Origin: an uncultured Oscillospiraceae bacterium
GTDB lineage: Bacteria > Bacillota > Clostridia > Oscillospirales > Oscillospiraceae
Reading direction: 5' to 3'
NCBI GenBank assembly: GCA_958423465.1
Contig: CATZRD010000002.1
Coordinates: 1-64,000 of the forward strand
DNA length: 64,000 nt
The notes below the pieces were generated by a model. The model saw only the letters and a list, made by a program, of their open reading frames with translations. It did not search any database and was not told the DNA's origin. This document shows, piece after piece, positions 11,901 through 19,005 of this stretch (its first letter is position 1; every line of letters begins with the position of its first letter). A program made the translations under genes and the position numbers.

Positions 11901-14900
11901 ACCTTGCCGCCCGCGTCCGCCGTCAGCGGCGTGATGGTGCAGACGCCCCAGATTGTGCCTGCGTACTGCTCGTCGGTCATGACGCTGTTCAGGCGGGTAA
12001 AGGCCTGATCCATGGTGTCATAGTACTCGGTGAGGACAGGCTCCGTCTGGCCGTCGGCTGTCATCTTCAGCTCCACCGCCGGCGGCGCGAACTTGGCCAC
12101 GAACATCACGTTGTCCGTGCCGCCCGTATAGGTCAGCACGCCTTTCTTATAGCTCAGCGTTCCGGACAGTCCGGCGTTTTCCCCAATGTCCTTCCAGCCA
12201 GTGGGGATTCCGGTATTTTCATACGCGGAGCCGCCCAGGTCAATGGACTGAAATTCAGCTTCCGCCACCGGGGCGTAGATGAACTGGCCGAAGGTGCGCT
12301 CCCCTTCAACGGGAACGCTGGTAACGGCGGAGCGGACTGCCTTGTAGATGGTCAGAGAGGTCAGGATGCCCTTCTGATGTCCGTTTTCGCTCTGTGCCGT
12401 GTCGATCAGCAGGGACATTTCCATGCCGGTGGAGAACCGGGACTGCTGGCCCTCGTTGGAGGTGGACAGGTCCTTGGCGTCCAGCCGCACGCTGCCGATA
12501 TCGGATTTCACCGGCTCGTTGGTCTCCGGGTCAAACACCCCGTCCAGTTCGTTCAGCATGATGGCCAGATAGTTGTTGTCGGTGAAATCGGCCACCAGAA
12601 CCAGATTTTGATCCTGGGTATAGCTCTCGCCGCTGGCCATGGCGCCGCCATCCTGAGGAAGAGACAGCTTGCCGTCGTCGCCTACCCTGGCGATCAGCCA
12701 GCGGCCCAGGCTCTTGCCCTCCTTCAGCGCCAGGACTTTGGTTTTGCCATCTTCATCCTCCAGACGGTTGGCGGCGTCCCAGCTCAGGATGGTATAGCCC
12801 TGGCCCGGCACCATCATATCCGTCACATGGTGAGAGTCCAGCCCGTCTTTGGCCTCCAGACGGTCGTAATAGGTGATAGTGTAGAAATTCAGCTCAACGA
12901 CGGTTTTGTCTTCCGCCTGGGCCATGGGATAGCCGCCGTAGTGCCCCACTTTTTCCCTGTCCGCCGTCAAAATGGTCAGGTACTGATCTTCATTCGCCAT
13001 TTTGATCACGTCGGTGCCCAGGGCGGTCTCCCGGGAGTTGATGGTCAGCCGGTTCTCCGGGTTCTGGTTCAAGCCCTCGTAATCCTCCGTCAGCTCGATC
13101 ACCCGGCCCTTCTCCAGATACAGCCGGTCATTGCCGCTGGCGTAGGCCCCCTTATCCAGGACCATTTGGCCCCGGATGTACGCGCCGCCGCCGAACCCCG
13201 CTGCGCTGTCGTTGTCGCCGCCGGACAGATGGTTATTGTTGACGCGGGCGTTTTTCAGCCTCAGCACGCCGGAGGAGCCTTCCACATCCGTGCCCAGATT
13301 CTCCGCGCCGGGATCGACGGGGGCCAGCGTCTGTTCGCCGCCCTCCGCCATGGTTTTGGCGCAGTCGATATACGCGCCGCCGCCATACGCGGCGGTGTTG
13401 TCCTGGAGGGAAGCGCCTTCCACGGTGACGTTGGCATACGCTCCCGCGTACACGCCGCCGCCGTATTCAGCGGTGTTGCTCTCTATGCTGCTGGCGACGG
13501 TGACGTCGGGCCTTGTGACCGTGTCCCCCTCTTTTGCCCCCAGGACGGCCAGACCGCCGCCCGCTTTGGCGGTGTTGCCCGTAAGGATCAGCTTTTCGAT
13601 CGTCGTCGTCTCCCCGCCGCCGGTGAGGTATACGCCGCCGCCCATCTCCCGGGCGGTGTTCCGGGTGACGGAGGAGGTGTCAGCGCCGTTGAAGGCCAGC
13701 GTGCCGCCGTGTCTGGCGACGCCGCCGCCGTTGACCTGGGCCCAGTTGCCCGTGATGGTCACGCCGCCCAGCGTGACCTTGGCGCTGCCGCTCAGGTACA
13801 GGCCGCCGCCGGAACCGGGGTCAGACTGCTCGCTCGTTTCAGGAACGCCAGTGTCCGTGTAGCCGCTGATGGTCAGGTCGTAGGCCGCCGGGACGCCCTC
13901 GCCCGTGCCGTTGCTCTGCACGGCGGCGTTGCCGGAGATGGTGCCGCCGGTGAGGTTCAGGTCGCCGTCCAGACCGGCCACCGCGCCCCACTCGCCCCGG
14001 CTGCCGGAGATGGTCCCGCCGGTCATGTCGAAGCTGCCGCCTGCCGCATACACCGCCCCAGCGCCGTAGTAGTACTTGGGCTGGCCGGGATAGAGCTTGT
14101 CCGTCGGCTCCCGTTTCAGCTCGGCCTTGGTCCGGGGCATGGCGCCGGTGCTGCCCGCTATGCGGCCGCCCTCCATGGCGAACGTCCCGGTGTTGTACAC
14201 CGCGCCGGCCATGGGGCTGACGCCGTTGGTGATGGCCGCGCCGTCCTTCATGGTAAAGGTCCCCGCGTTGTACACCGTGCCGGGGGTCGTATCCGACAGG
14301 TTGGTGTGGTTGGTGAGGGTCACGCCGCTGTGGATGACGGCGGAACCGCCCTCCTCCACCTGCAGCATGGGGCCGTTCACCGGGTAGGAGTAGTTGCCGT
14401 CAAAGGTCAGGGAGCCGTAGCCGATGCCCAGCACGGTCTCCTGCCCGAAGTTCAGAGCCGCGCCTTCCTTCACGACGATGGCGGCGGGGTTATTCTCGTC
14501 CAGCGTCAGAGCGCCGGACAGGGTGATGGTGTAGTCGTTGCGGACGTTGTAGCTGGTTTTCTCCTCTTTGTAGCCCGCACTGTCCTGCACCAGGAATTCG
14601 CCGGTCATGACATAGTAGCCGAACTCGTCCTGATGCTTGGTGTCAAACTCGCAGGTCCCGCCGGACAGGCTGGCCGCCACGCCCGCCGAGCTGGAGCTCT
14701 CCGCCAGCAGGGTGATGGTCTTGCCCGCTCCGTCCAGCACGGCGGGCTTCATCATGGCGGCGTTGTAGAAGATGTAGAGGGTGTCGCCGCTGTCCGCGTC
14801 TGCGAACGCCTTGTCCAGATCGTCGTAGATGCGGTAGTAGCTCTGGCCGTTCTGCTCCTTCAATGTGCCGTTGCGGATCCAGTACTGTTTGGTCTCTGTG

Positions 14901-17098
14901 TAATTCTGGAGCGCCAGGTATCCGCTGCCCGCAGTCGGAGCGGCCTTCAGGTACCACTGGGTGCTGTCCAGACCGAACTTGTTCTCCTGAATGTCCAGAC
15001 CCTCGGCAAACTCCACGATTTGTAGGTCTTTCTCGGCGTGGGCGTAGCCCGCAGGAGCAGTCCCTGTCCAGAAACTGTCCGAGAACTCGAAGATGCCCAC
15101 GGTGCCGATATAGCGCTTGTCCAGCTCATCGCTCACGAGAACGGGGATCTGGCGGTCTACGACATTTTCAAAGTATACGGTGTTCTGGGTGTCGATCCGG
15201 GCCGCGCCGGACATGGTGAGCAGGTGATGAACGGCCACCTTTCCCGCATCATGATTGACGAAATACGCGCCGCCGCCTTCGCCATAAGAGGTGTTTCCGA
15301 CGATCTCCGCCGTACCGGACATATTCAGCGCCGTTTTACCTCCCGCATAGGCGGCTACGCCGCCGCCGTTCTGGGCAATATTCTGCTTAATCTTGCCGCC
15401 GCTGAGGTCCAGCACGCTCCCGTTGGGCCGGGCGTTCGTGCCGGCGCAGATGCCGCCGCCCACGCCGCTGGAATTGTTTCCTGCTTCCATCTCCGCCTGA
15501 TTAAAGGCGATCAGGCCGTCGGTCATGGTCAGCCTGCTGAAAACAATATTTTTCGCGTCGTTCTCACTTGTGTCCGTATTACACCCGGCAATGGCCACGC
15601 CGCCGCCAAATCTGGCGGTGTTATGGGTGATCTCAGTTCCGGCCAGCAGGCCCTGAGAGTTCCACAGACACACGCCGCCGCCGAAGCCCCCCGTCCAGTT
15701 ATAGGAGATCTCGCCGCCGTACAGGTAGAGCCGGGCAGAAGCCCGACCACCGATACCGCCGCCGTCGGCGGCAGAGGGGCTATCTGTTTTACTGCATTTT
15801 GTATCGCCGCAGTTATAGGAGACAGAACCGCCGTACATGTTCAGATCTCCCGCGTCCACCGCAATACCTGTCCCGTCACCGGCGTGATCATCCTTAGATG
15901 CGTGGTTTGCGTTGTGCCGGACGCTTCCGGCATACAGATTGACCGTTCCAAATCGATTGTCATTCGTCGGCGTATAGTTTGTCCATGTCCATCCGGAGTT
16001 GCCGCAGTAGATTCCGCCGCCGCTGCCATTCTCATTTGTATTCGTGGCGCACCACTCCACCACGCCGCCGTAGAGGTTTAGAATGGGAGCCTGGTCTGCT
16101 GAGGCGTTCCCCATGAAAATGGCGCCGCCCCTGTTACCAAGCTGTCCGTTGTAGTTGTTCCGCAGGGTCACGCCCTCCCAGATATCCAGTTCACCGTGGC
16201 GGCACGAGATCAGCGCTGTGCTCGCAGTTACTCCGGTATTCTTCATGGGGGTGCGGTCTCCGCGCTCATCGATAAAATACGCGGTAAGATCACTTGCGGT
16301 CCCCCGCTTCCACACCGCGCCGCCGTCGATGATCAGCTCGCCGGTCTTGGCCGGGATAACCTCGTAATCGCCGTTCTGGAGGTCGGGCTCGACCAACGTG
16401 CTGATGGAGCCGTCGCCCAGAATCAGATGACCGTTTTGGCTATCCACATCAAACAGCCGCAGCGCCCCGTTGGTCCGCTTCAGGGTCACGGTCTCGCCCT
16501 CCGCCACGGTGATATGCACCTCGCGGTCAATGACCAGCTCCTTCGTCCAGGTCCAGTCGTCCGGTTCCCCGGCGGACAGCACGATGTCGGAGATGTGCTC
16601 ATTCTTCACCGCCGCGGCCAGCCCATCAAAGGTGGTCACGATCACGGCAGTCACGTCATTCTCAAGCCCGTCGATCCACTCCGCCTCGCTCTGCGGCGCG
16701 TCCGCCAGCGGCACGGGCTCGTCCGCCGCGTCGACCTCCTCCGGAGCCGGTTCCTCCGCCTCGGGCAGGGAATCGTCCGCCACGGGTTCATCCGTCGTGG
16801 GGTCGTCTACCGTGGGATCGTCCACCGCGGGGTCGTCCACCGCGGGTTCATCCGCCGTGGGTTCGTCTACCGCAGGTTCGTCCTGGGCAGGGGCCTCCCC
16901 TTCGGGCGGGACCTCCTCCGCCGGAGTTTCCGGTTCCTCCGCCGGGACAGGCTGCTCTACCGCATCTTTGATAGAACAGTCCTTATGGGCGGGATGCCCG
17001 CCGTCCCCCTGGAGCGCTAGGGCGGTGGTAGGCAAGGCAGATACCGCCATACAGACCGCCAGCAGCAGAGACATCAACCGTTTCTTCATGGAATTCAT
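2954..17098 (-). CDS. Giant secreted SLH-anchored surface protein (4714 residues)
   Basis: The start at 17098 has GAGGAGGG seven bases upstream. Residues 1-28 are a signal peptide. A Pro/Asp/Glu-rich linker follows, with DEP/DDP repeats at about 70-110. Residues about 150-1320 carry GGGIY/GGGVY-type repeats of a right-handed parallel beta-helix. From about 2300 to 3580 there are repeated MBG/YDG-like modules with ITGxGNYxGT-type signatures. From about 3580 to 4400 there are some eight InlB-type repeats ending in GGW/AVW, several preceded by Asp-rich loops (DTDGDNRAD, DQNGNDIAD, DENGNNKPD) that look like calcium sites. Three SLH domains close the protein from about residue 4500 and should bind secondary cell-wall polymer. 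This is an adhesin-like design; the ligand is unknown. It is one uninterrupted 14-kb frame, so the gene appears intact. Confidence 0.9.
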   Translation of the reverse strand: MNSMKKRLMSLLLAVCMAVSALPTTALALQGDGGHPAHKDCSIKDAVEQPVPAEEPETPAEEVPPEGEAPAQDEPAVDEPTADEPAVDDPAVDDPTVDDPTTDEPVADDSLPEAEEPAPEEVDAADEPVPLADAPQSEAEWIDGLENDVTAVIVTTFDGLAAAVKNEHISDIVLSAGEPDDWTWTKELVIDREVHITVAEGETVTLKRTNGALRLFDVDSQNGHLILGDGSISTLVEPDLQNGDYEVIPAKTGELIIDGGAVWKRGTASDLTAYFIDERGDRTPMKNTGVTASTALISCRHGELDIWEGVTLRNNYNGQLGNRGGAIFMGNASADQAPILNLYGGVVEWCATNTNENGSGGGIYCGNSGWTWTNYTPTNDNRFGTVNLYAGSVRHNANHASKDDHAGDGTGIAVDAGDLNMYGGSVSYNCGDTKCSKTDSPSAADGGGIGGRASARLYLYGGEISYNWTGGFGGGVCLWNSQGLLAGTEITHNTARFGGGVAIAGCNTDTSENDAKNIVFSRLTMTDGLIAFNQAEMEAGNNSSGVGGGICAGTNARPNGSVLDLSGGKIKQNIAQNGGGVAAYAGGKTALNMSGTAEIVGNTSYGEGGGAYFVNHDAGKVAVHHLLTMSGAARIDTQNTVYFENVVDRQIPVLVSDELDKRYIGTVGIFEFSDSFWTGTAPAGYAHAEKDLQIVEFAEGLDIQENKFGLDSTQWYLKAAPTAGSGYLALQNYTETKQYWIRNGTLKEQNGQSYYRIYDDLDKAFADADSGDTLYIFYNAAMMKPAVLDGAGKTITLLAESSSSAGVAASLSGGTCEFDTKHQDEFGYYVMTGEFLVQDSAGYKEEKTSYNVRNDYTITLSGALTLDENNPAAIVVKEGAALNFGQETVLGIGYGSLTFDGNYSYPVNGPMLQVEEGGSAVIHSGVTLTNHTNLSDTTPGTVYNAGTFTMKDGAAITNGVSPMAGAVYNTGTFAMEGGRIAGSTGAMPRTKAELKREPTDKLYPGQPKYYYGAGAVYAAGGSFDMTGGTISGSRGEWGAVAGLDGDLNLTGGTISGNAAVQSNGTGEGVPAAYDLTISGYTDTGVPETSEQSDPGSGGGLYLSGSAKVTLGGVTITGNWAQVNGGGVARHGGTLAFNGADTSSVTRNTAREMGGGVYLTGGGETTTIEKLILTGNTAKAGGGLAVLGAKEGDTVTRPDVTVASSIESNTAEYGGGVYAGAYANVTVEGASLQDNTAAYGGGAYIDCAKTMAEGGEQTLAPVDPGAENLGTDVEGSSGVLRLKNARVNNNHLSGGDNDSAAGFGGGAYIRGQMVLDKGAYASGNDRLYLEKGRVIELTEDYEGLNQNPENRLTINSRETALGTDVIKMANEDQYLTILTADREKVGHYGGYPMAQAEDKTVVELNFYTITYYDRLEAKDGLDSHHVTDMMVPGQGYTILSWDAANRLEDEDGKTKVLALKEGKSLGRWLIARVGDDGKLSLPQDGGAMASGESYTQDQNLVLVADFTDNNYLAIMLNELDGVFDPETNEPVKSDIGSVRLDAKDLSTSNEGQQSRFSTGMEMSLLIDTAQSENGHQKGILTSLTIYKAVRSAVTSVPVEGERTFGQFIYAPVAEAEFQSIDLGGSAYENTGIPTGWKDIGENAGLSGTLSYKKGVLTYTGGTDNVMFVAKFAPPAVELKMTADGQTEPVLTEYYDTMDQAFTRLNSVMTDEQYAGTIWGVCTITPLTADAGGKVYYYGEDSAPANADMPAPAGANVVFDLNGYSLDLQKMTAQTLDSYHLTLQNSGATGGEIFGGTATAAESQFTVNGTGALTLDNVTLHFPDSAYAVTVEKDIIYKGGTLELSQTSHAGKVLLSGNEACVTALEPKEWSEYSGLPGAVPAAKLYLDLGALNHDSGTNSNRQVIRGSSGRAASLSGHNLRSHFELCDTNMTDETGDDGPNWFIGTDGYLYPRIRDVIPRLICLKHDTQEEGEQWNVRTEEEIDQNTGEAKEPADNDNPDGPYYPVYYLYTRDYGYNNDANDDDGHPLAIVTQIQDAYGHKLTSLTGVVTVTMAQVVDGQKNRVLTARTQTVNADVEGYVYTGTDANPVFPAGSEPYYLTGSFTGDGEYAAAYSDYWKVRSNQRADDGFSYMSGLSKLTINKKNLSHPSVVIVSVTPGSAGYIGAKGAANKNTSRAGTVRVRDAYTNLNLTSGDDLQNYYRKLTTVDNGTTALYIEDGFGNKEGPYYYADDWYYTATGSWYGPQDDQYTKHVAKIDGQDAGLYSVEVAAVDQGDTPSVNYTGVSGWKGQVFTITPYAGRLNTEMTNSVVIQKVDTDQQAVIAALKDIVSRMTITDAYDNKLDWTQAVYTFVPADSSAKVDAEGWPCAQGLYSIEVHPYDGNNSNAVTQTLVGSALTADANYSATAAGHQALLITKHPLTMEIQTDNDGDGTWTGEPLSVPYSGSIYTDGAVKEYDSTYTGSKYDKLQVVRKAESGGAGDRLKASQYTLQVGLPDEPARDSGRHVLVATDQSGEYVAIGAIYITRHAIAGVTAETGSAIYTGKIIDPKLTVTGTDGETLVEGRDYTVSIKRGDVATGLILNAGEYVITVAGKGNYAGSTEEPSTATVRFIVAPKNLDNSDSSEERGIPKVEYAVPSYNLDISRPKAVLTYNGMVLSPGTDYVQKFQVNGGAQNENKPDRIIFTPGSSGNYIGTWTVEVETRGLPTGATLTIRDTNNNYIYQATDLFGYVNYQELTVEETQTRAENKLEMDFSNYSVQIATVAEYYAAGGGDTALENAAGRVLDVDAYIVKMTRLDNPDLYGYFFMRVVPRSVVVKGVYNEKVYGELPPTRFDYTTNLRTLVGSGANREESEPHGDIDEPSGFFKHDVEQGYPTGSLFRAEGEDVGNYYYALNTLTAGPNYTLTVSSDTMFTIHPKSLAKLDDLGRVVDPVRAADDITVNCREQVEYTGYPVTPLENVVYASLLFGTVQLHESADYTLTYYRNLNYGTEKEEKVWSAMSAAPIAVGEYKVVVTGTGNYTNAVEREFVVVAAGKQLAVELDSTEVTYKADPYRPKVTVKTAGGAVLNSSNYKMTYSYTDTTGKTKVESQEFASASTEFVSAGTYTIHVNGTGNYKGAYGTAVFKIRQKDLGEANDEGGTQPVAVQDIGPQLYTGEAVTFEGLEGVTYAGLTTGGLGDKPAALKCGTDYDLTYMNNTNAGAATVILLGKGNYAGSRAVPFQIQPKTIYVELGAPEKTYGEIDPDYVWTAYETVMKDGEEVYQPISVPITGKPGRESGEDAGKYTLSLTEQGSTLSAGSNYTLAWKDGTAPELTINPKAIGDEKQNPEEGIAATVEYVEAETEQTWPIPTVVYYRKNGASETLTQKHFSVQYFKVGSDTPVDTAQPITNDDVGEYYAVVKARGGNYSKMFQIPFQVVKKGSYLAVQANPNMKEYSTEGHLITLTARKGDKLVTDQAVFTVIRYASSGSEQIVVTGNTFTATDAGTYVVNAKYLDGEEYAYGSTTVVVSPKPIDSDTVDVAAIPQQDYTGDAVIPKDLTITDGGTELEEGRDYTISVTGNVQPGANATVTITGMGNYSGTRTASFTVGPMQYTLRYDANGGSSPVPADAHSKDSFSVASGSGMTHANAAPSEDAESVPVLFIGWTRESNSGKIYEKGDNLPEMFYGGQTLTPETNVTTLHAVWGYDTDGDNRADVVQEAVKVVYDKGANTTGEPPKDEQTYLIGAVARAKGSESLAYQSKDPAYVFMGWTSTPNGETAHAVNSLSDYLKLGGVYAEGAAFYVGKPSGGSFVLYPVWGVDQNGNDIADFLEGDVLLIYDANGGVGAPAAQECETGQPVRLSEAPPTRGGAVFLGWTAEKKDLLTEAPGTDLTAYEAGDLYTVPALADGVKYTTLYALWAADENGNNKPDYEDNRYTVTYIAGADGVTVPESRQYLIGTVVTVEKAPTRAEHTFGGWKLNDTTTYQPGDTFKITQNVTLTAQWTAPGTVTLAYHAGLAAGNAPAAVTVKIGGTATVAGGSDLNQEGYTFLGWTTGAEKTVDSPEALPTVSIGRLYQAGETLTLTKDTDLYPMWIRTELLSTYRLVLYRANGGDDSAIQSTAFLTAEKSVAVMAGEPVREGYTFGGWNTQADGQGTAYQKGTSVPVDGNVTLYAVWTAKDTFHVTYHANGAENDVTVPMDNTAYQGGTIVTVKTGLTREGYVFGGWKLNDTDTIYQPGQTFPITESVTLYAVWTANSAYTVTYNPNGGEGTPPMDERQYRPGDSITVLGGGGLTKDGAVFAGWSTEPYEQVLTNLSGVKTLYSEGSSFLMGGNNVTLYAVWATPEAMGVYCKMDFAIADAKTREKIATLPSEMFFKPGSTVNIRALQPYDLAGGYVFCGWSQTRDGKELIQDEFITITGDTTLYAVFATDTYWVYTQAGTGGDITPSAQVPYGGRFKFTVTVDREYELDRVTVNGAEVTLDSTNSYTIPDIQKDTYVMVTFTKEAEVIVVPTPVPTPVDPEPTPKPVTPDDTGVSSILNTRKHIAFMKGYADSTFKPEGSITRAEVAQMFYNLLLDQNIPTTVRFEDVPDSAWYADAVHALASLGMIGGTGNGRFEPDRAITRAEFSAIATRFAKQTTAARTSFADVPETHWAYQYINVAAAYGWVSGYGGNLFGPNDQITRAQAATMVNRMLGRLCDKAAIDRGEGRSFPDVTDAHWAWYQIGEAATEHGFTISEDYLSEIWQK

Positions 17099-17184
17099 AG
17101 ACGTGCCCTCCTCAGTGATACAGTGTGCAGAGCAAAATGCGGAGCGTATTCAGATCCTGTTACAGCAATCAAGTTGACATAATT

Positions 17185-17235
17185 CCTGTCCCACACCGGT
17201 GTGGGACAGGGCAAAAGGGGGGTCCCCCCTTTTGC
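17185..17235 (-). promoter_or_regulatory. Double-hairpin 5' leader of the giant SLH gene
   Basis: On the minus strand, a palindrome GCAAAAGGGGGG/CCCCCCTTTTGC (17211-17235) is followed immediately by a 26-base perfect palindrome built on CCTGTCCCACACC (17185-17210). Both lie between the probable promoter and the start at 17098. The same order of two hairpin types precedes the other SLH gene (26492-26536), so this looks like a shared leader element rather than a chance terminator. Confidence 0.6.
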
Positions 17236-17284
17236 CTTGCTCGCTTTCCCGTATGCCAGCGAGCATCATGCCGATAATCAACCT

Positions 17285-17290
17285 ATTATA
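17285..17290 (-). promoter_or_regulatory. -10 box for the giant SLH gene
   Basis: TATAAT on the minus strand (plus-strand ATTATA at 17285-17290), about 190 bases before the start codon. The -35 region is weak. The placement would put both leader hairpins inside the transcript. Confidence 0.4.
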
Positions 17291-17409
17291 CTTAATGTAG
17301 CATACCATATTTCCGCGTAAAGTTCAATAAAAATCCATAGATGCGTTCACTTATTTTCCCTGTCTCCTTTTACATATTTGTCACGGGTGTATGTCAGCCG
17401 GATACGGTT

Positions 17410-17760
17410 TCATGCCCACCTGGGGACCGGCGCGTCGGGATCGATCCGGACGTCCGCCTTTCTTTGCGGATAATAGGCCGTTTGGTATCCGATGAGCCAG
17501 TTTTCCAGCTTGCTCCCCGGGATGGCCGCCCTTGTCTTTCTGACTGCCTGACAATAGAGTTCCTCCGCCCTTTCCGCGGAATACAGCGGAAGCAGTTTGG
17601 CGATCTCTGAAAAGCTGACCGGGTCCCCCGTATGGATTCCGCAATGCAGCAGGACCGCCATTTCCTCCGCCGCGCTCAGGACGCCGCTCATCAGCTCCCG
17701 CAGATATTCCAGCGTATATTTCTGGTACACCAGCGCGCTGGGGTCTTGTATCATTCTCAT
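17410..17760 (-). CDS. Small sigma-70 region-4-like / helix-turn-helix protein
   Basis: This 116-residue protein starts at the ATG at 17760, with GAGGGGGG five bases upstream. The longer TTG frame overlaps the preceding gene's stop and has no better site. The segment from LRELMSG to RKTRAAI (about residues 20-75) follows the spacing of sigma factor region 4: a helix ending in a hydrophobic pair, a SFSEIAKLL-like HTH helix, then a basic recognition helix. The gene starts 11 bases after the stop of the 244-residue basic protein, so they form an operon. It could be a positive control factor rather than a true sigma factor; region 2 is absent. Function is inferred only from pattern. Confidence 0.5.
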   Translation of the reverse strand: MRMIQDPSALVYQKYTLEYLRELMSGVLSAAEEMAVLLHCGIHTGDPVSFSEIAKLLPLYSAERAEELYCQAVRKTRAAIPGSKLENWLIGYQTAYYPQRKADVRIDPDAPVPRWA

Positions 17761-17771
17761 CACGGCCCCCC

Positions 17772-18506
17772 TCAAGCGTCAAACACGTTGTGATCCAGGC
17801 TGCACAGCCGCAGGTTGTTTTCCCGGCACAGGGCCTCCGCGTCCCGGCCCGCGTTCAGCGCGCAGACCACAAAAACCCGCACCATCTTTGCGATGTACTG
17901 ATTGACATGCCGGTACTCCATCATCGCGCAGCGGTGGATGGAGTAAAGGTAGGCCAGCATCCCCGCGTCGTAGCAGTCGTCATACAGGCTGTGCTGGGGG
18001 TCGATGCGCCACCATCGGAGCTGGCTTTTGATCCGCCTGTCAGCGTAGGCGTCGAAGGGCCATTCTTCCAGATACCGTTCAACCCGCTCCGGGCACGCTA
18101 TTTTCACCTTCTCTATCGCCCGAAAGCATTCCTCACCGATCCTGCGCCTGCAGATCTCCTGGCGGTTGCGCTCATAGTAGGGCTGCCAATTCCGCTGAAC
18201 CGCCGCCGCGGGCCGCCGCTCCTGCTGACTTTCCGCCTTCTGCGCCCTGCGCTTTTCCCGGGAGCGGCGGTCATATTCCAAAAACCGCTCCCTGTTCCTC
18301 GCCCGGTATTCCCGCCGGTAGGCGAGATAGGACTCGTGATTTTTCCGCCGGTACTCCCGCATTTTGGCGGCATGGTCCGCCTTGTCCACGCTTTGGTAAT
18401 ACGCTCGCTGCTGCTGGCGGATCTCGTCGCGATGGGCCTGATAATAGGCTTTTTGCCGGGCCTGCCGCCTGGCCTGTGCCGGGGTCAGATCTGTTTTTTC
18501 CCGCAT
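17772..18506 (-). CDS. Arg/Tyr-rich basic protein of unknown function
   Basis: The ATG at 18506 has AGGAGCT upstream and gives 244 residues. The first half is extremely rich in Arg, Gln, Tyr and Lys, with a repeated pattern like AYYQAHRDEIRQQQ, MREYRRKNHESY and YRREYRARNRE, probably a long charged helix that binds nucleic acid. The second half is ordinary in composition, with several Cys and His residues (DDCYDAG, HRCAMMEYRH). Such Y-x-x-N repeats occur in phage and mobile-element proteins, but no function is known to me. Its ribosome binding site can be masked by an upstream complementary sequence (18513-18560). Confidence 0.6.
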   Translation of the reverse strand: MREKTDLTPAQARRQARQKAYYQAHRDEIRQQQRAYYQSVDKADHAAKMREYRRKNHESYLAYRREYRARNRERFLEYDRRSREKRRAQKAESQQERRPAAAVQRNWQPYYERNRQEICRRRIGEECFRAIEKVKIACPERVERYLEEWPFDAYADRRIKSQLRWWRIDPQHSLYDDCYDAGMLAYLYSIHRCAMMEYRHVNQYIAKMVRVFVVCALNAGRDAEALCRENNLRLCSLDHNVFDA

Positions 18507-18512
18507 AAAAAT

Positions 18513-18560
18513 AGCTCCTGTATTTGTATTTGGCAAACGCCAAGGCCAAGTATAGGAGCT
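18513..18560 (-). promoter_or_regulatory. Possible ribosome-binding-site-masking hairpin
   Basis: In the leader of the 18506 start, AGCTCCT (minus strand, 18560-18554) is the exact complement of the AGGAGCT ribosome binding site (18519-18513). Between them lies a smaller perfect stem, TTGGC-GTTT-GCCAA (18543-18530). Folding would hide the translation start, which suggests translational control. Confidence 0.45.
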
Positions 18561-18717
18561 GCTGTATGTTGGGTTCAATCGTTATTGTCACTGGTCTGCG
18601 GTTTATTTGGTTTCGCAGATCCCGGAAAACCGGGAATCAATGCGCTGCTGGGGCATATGGCGCAGGCGCTGATTTTCCGCAATCCCTCTGTGGGATCAAT
18701 GCGGTCAAACGAAAAAC

Positions 18718-18736
18718 CACCGCCGATCCGGCGGTG
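18718..18736 (-). terminator. Intrinsic terminator, minus strand
   Basis: CACCGCC-GATCC-GGCGGTG followed on the minus strand by GTTTTTCG. It lies downstream, on that strand, of the tRNA 3' fragment at 18911-18949. Confidence 0.5.
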
Positions 18737-18795
18737 ATTTCCTTACTGTACCACAGCGAGGAAACTACTTTCCCAGCCAAAGGGCTTGTCAGAAT

Positions 18796-18828
18796 CAAAC
18801 CACGACCCAGCACAGCGGTCGTGGTTTG
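18796..18828. repeat. Perfect 12-bp inverted repeat
   Basis: CAAACCACGACC and its exact complement are separated by nine bases. No T tract follows directly on either strand, so its role as a terminator is uncertain. It is part of the 18.5-19.0 kb stretch, which holds no gene that I can support. Confidence 0.5.
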
Positions 18829-18860
18829 AAAAGGAGGAGCAAGGGAGCGGTACGAGAAAT

Positions 18861-18886
18861 CCCCACCCTTACGGGTGGGGATTATG
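18861..18886 (-). terminator. Hairpin downstream of the tRNA fragment
   Basis: AATCCCCACCC and its complement are separated by four bases, with a short T run on the minus strand. Its place just after the tRNA 3' fragment suggests the former tRNA terminator. Confidence 0.5.
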
Positions 18887-18910
18887 AGCGGAGCGGACTT
18901 TGCTCCGACG

Positions 18911-18949
18911 TGGTGGACCTGAAGAGACTCGGCCTCTCGGATGCGAACC
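18911..18949 (-). other. Degenerate tRNA 3'-end fragment (att-like, left copy)
   Basis: On the minus strand the segment ends CAGGTCCACCA, i.e. acceptor strand, discriminator and CCA. It matches the fragment at 50560-50616 except that about nine bases of the T arm are lost. It cannot fold as a tRNA and has no 5' half. It is likely a scar of integration at a tRNA 3' end. Confidence 0.5.
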
Positions 18950-19005
18950 ACTTGGGGATTATAACTCCGCCTCTTGAGGAGCATCAAGCGGCAAAGGGTG
19001 AGTGC

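Noticed and set aside
3002..15025. Very long open frames on the plus strand (two of about 2370 and 1560 codons) opposite the giant surface protein
   Set aside because: They lack ribosome binding sites, signal peptides and recognisable motifs, have low-complexity Arg/Gly/Val/His-rich translations, and are the expected shadow of a G+C-rich gene on the other strand.
18861..18886. CCCCACCC hairpin considered as a CRISPR repeat
   Set aside because: It occurs once, with no spacers or cas genes, and fits a tRNA-type terminator better.
18637..18987. A 116-codon minus-strand frame over the tRNA fragment and hairpins
   Set aside because: It covers three inverted repeats and a tRNA remnant, has no ribosome binding site, and reads as non-coding sequence.
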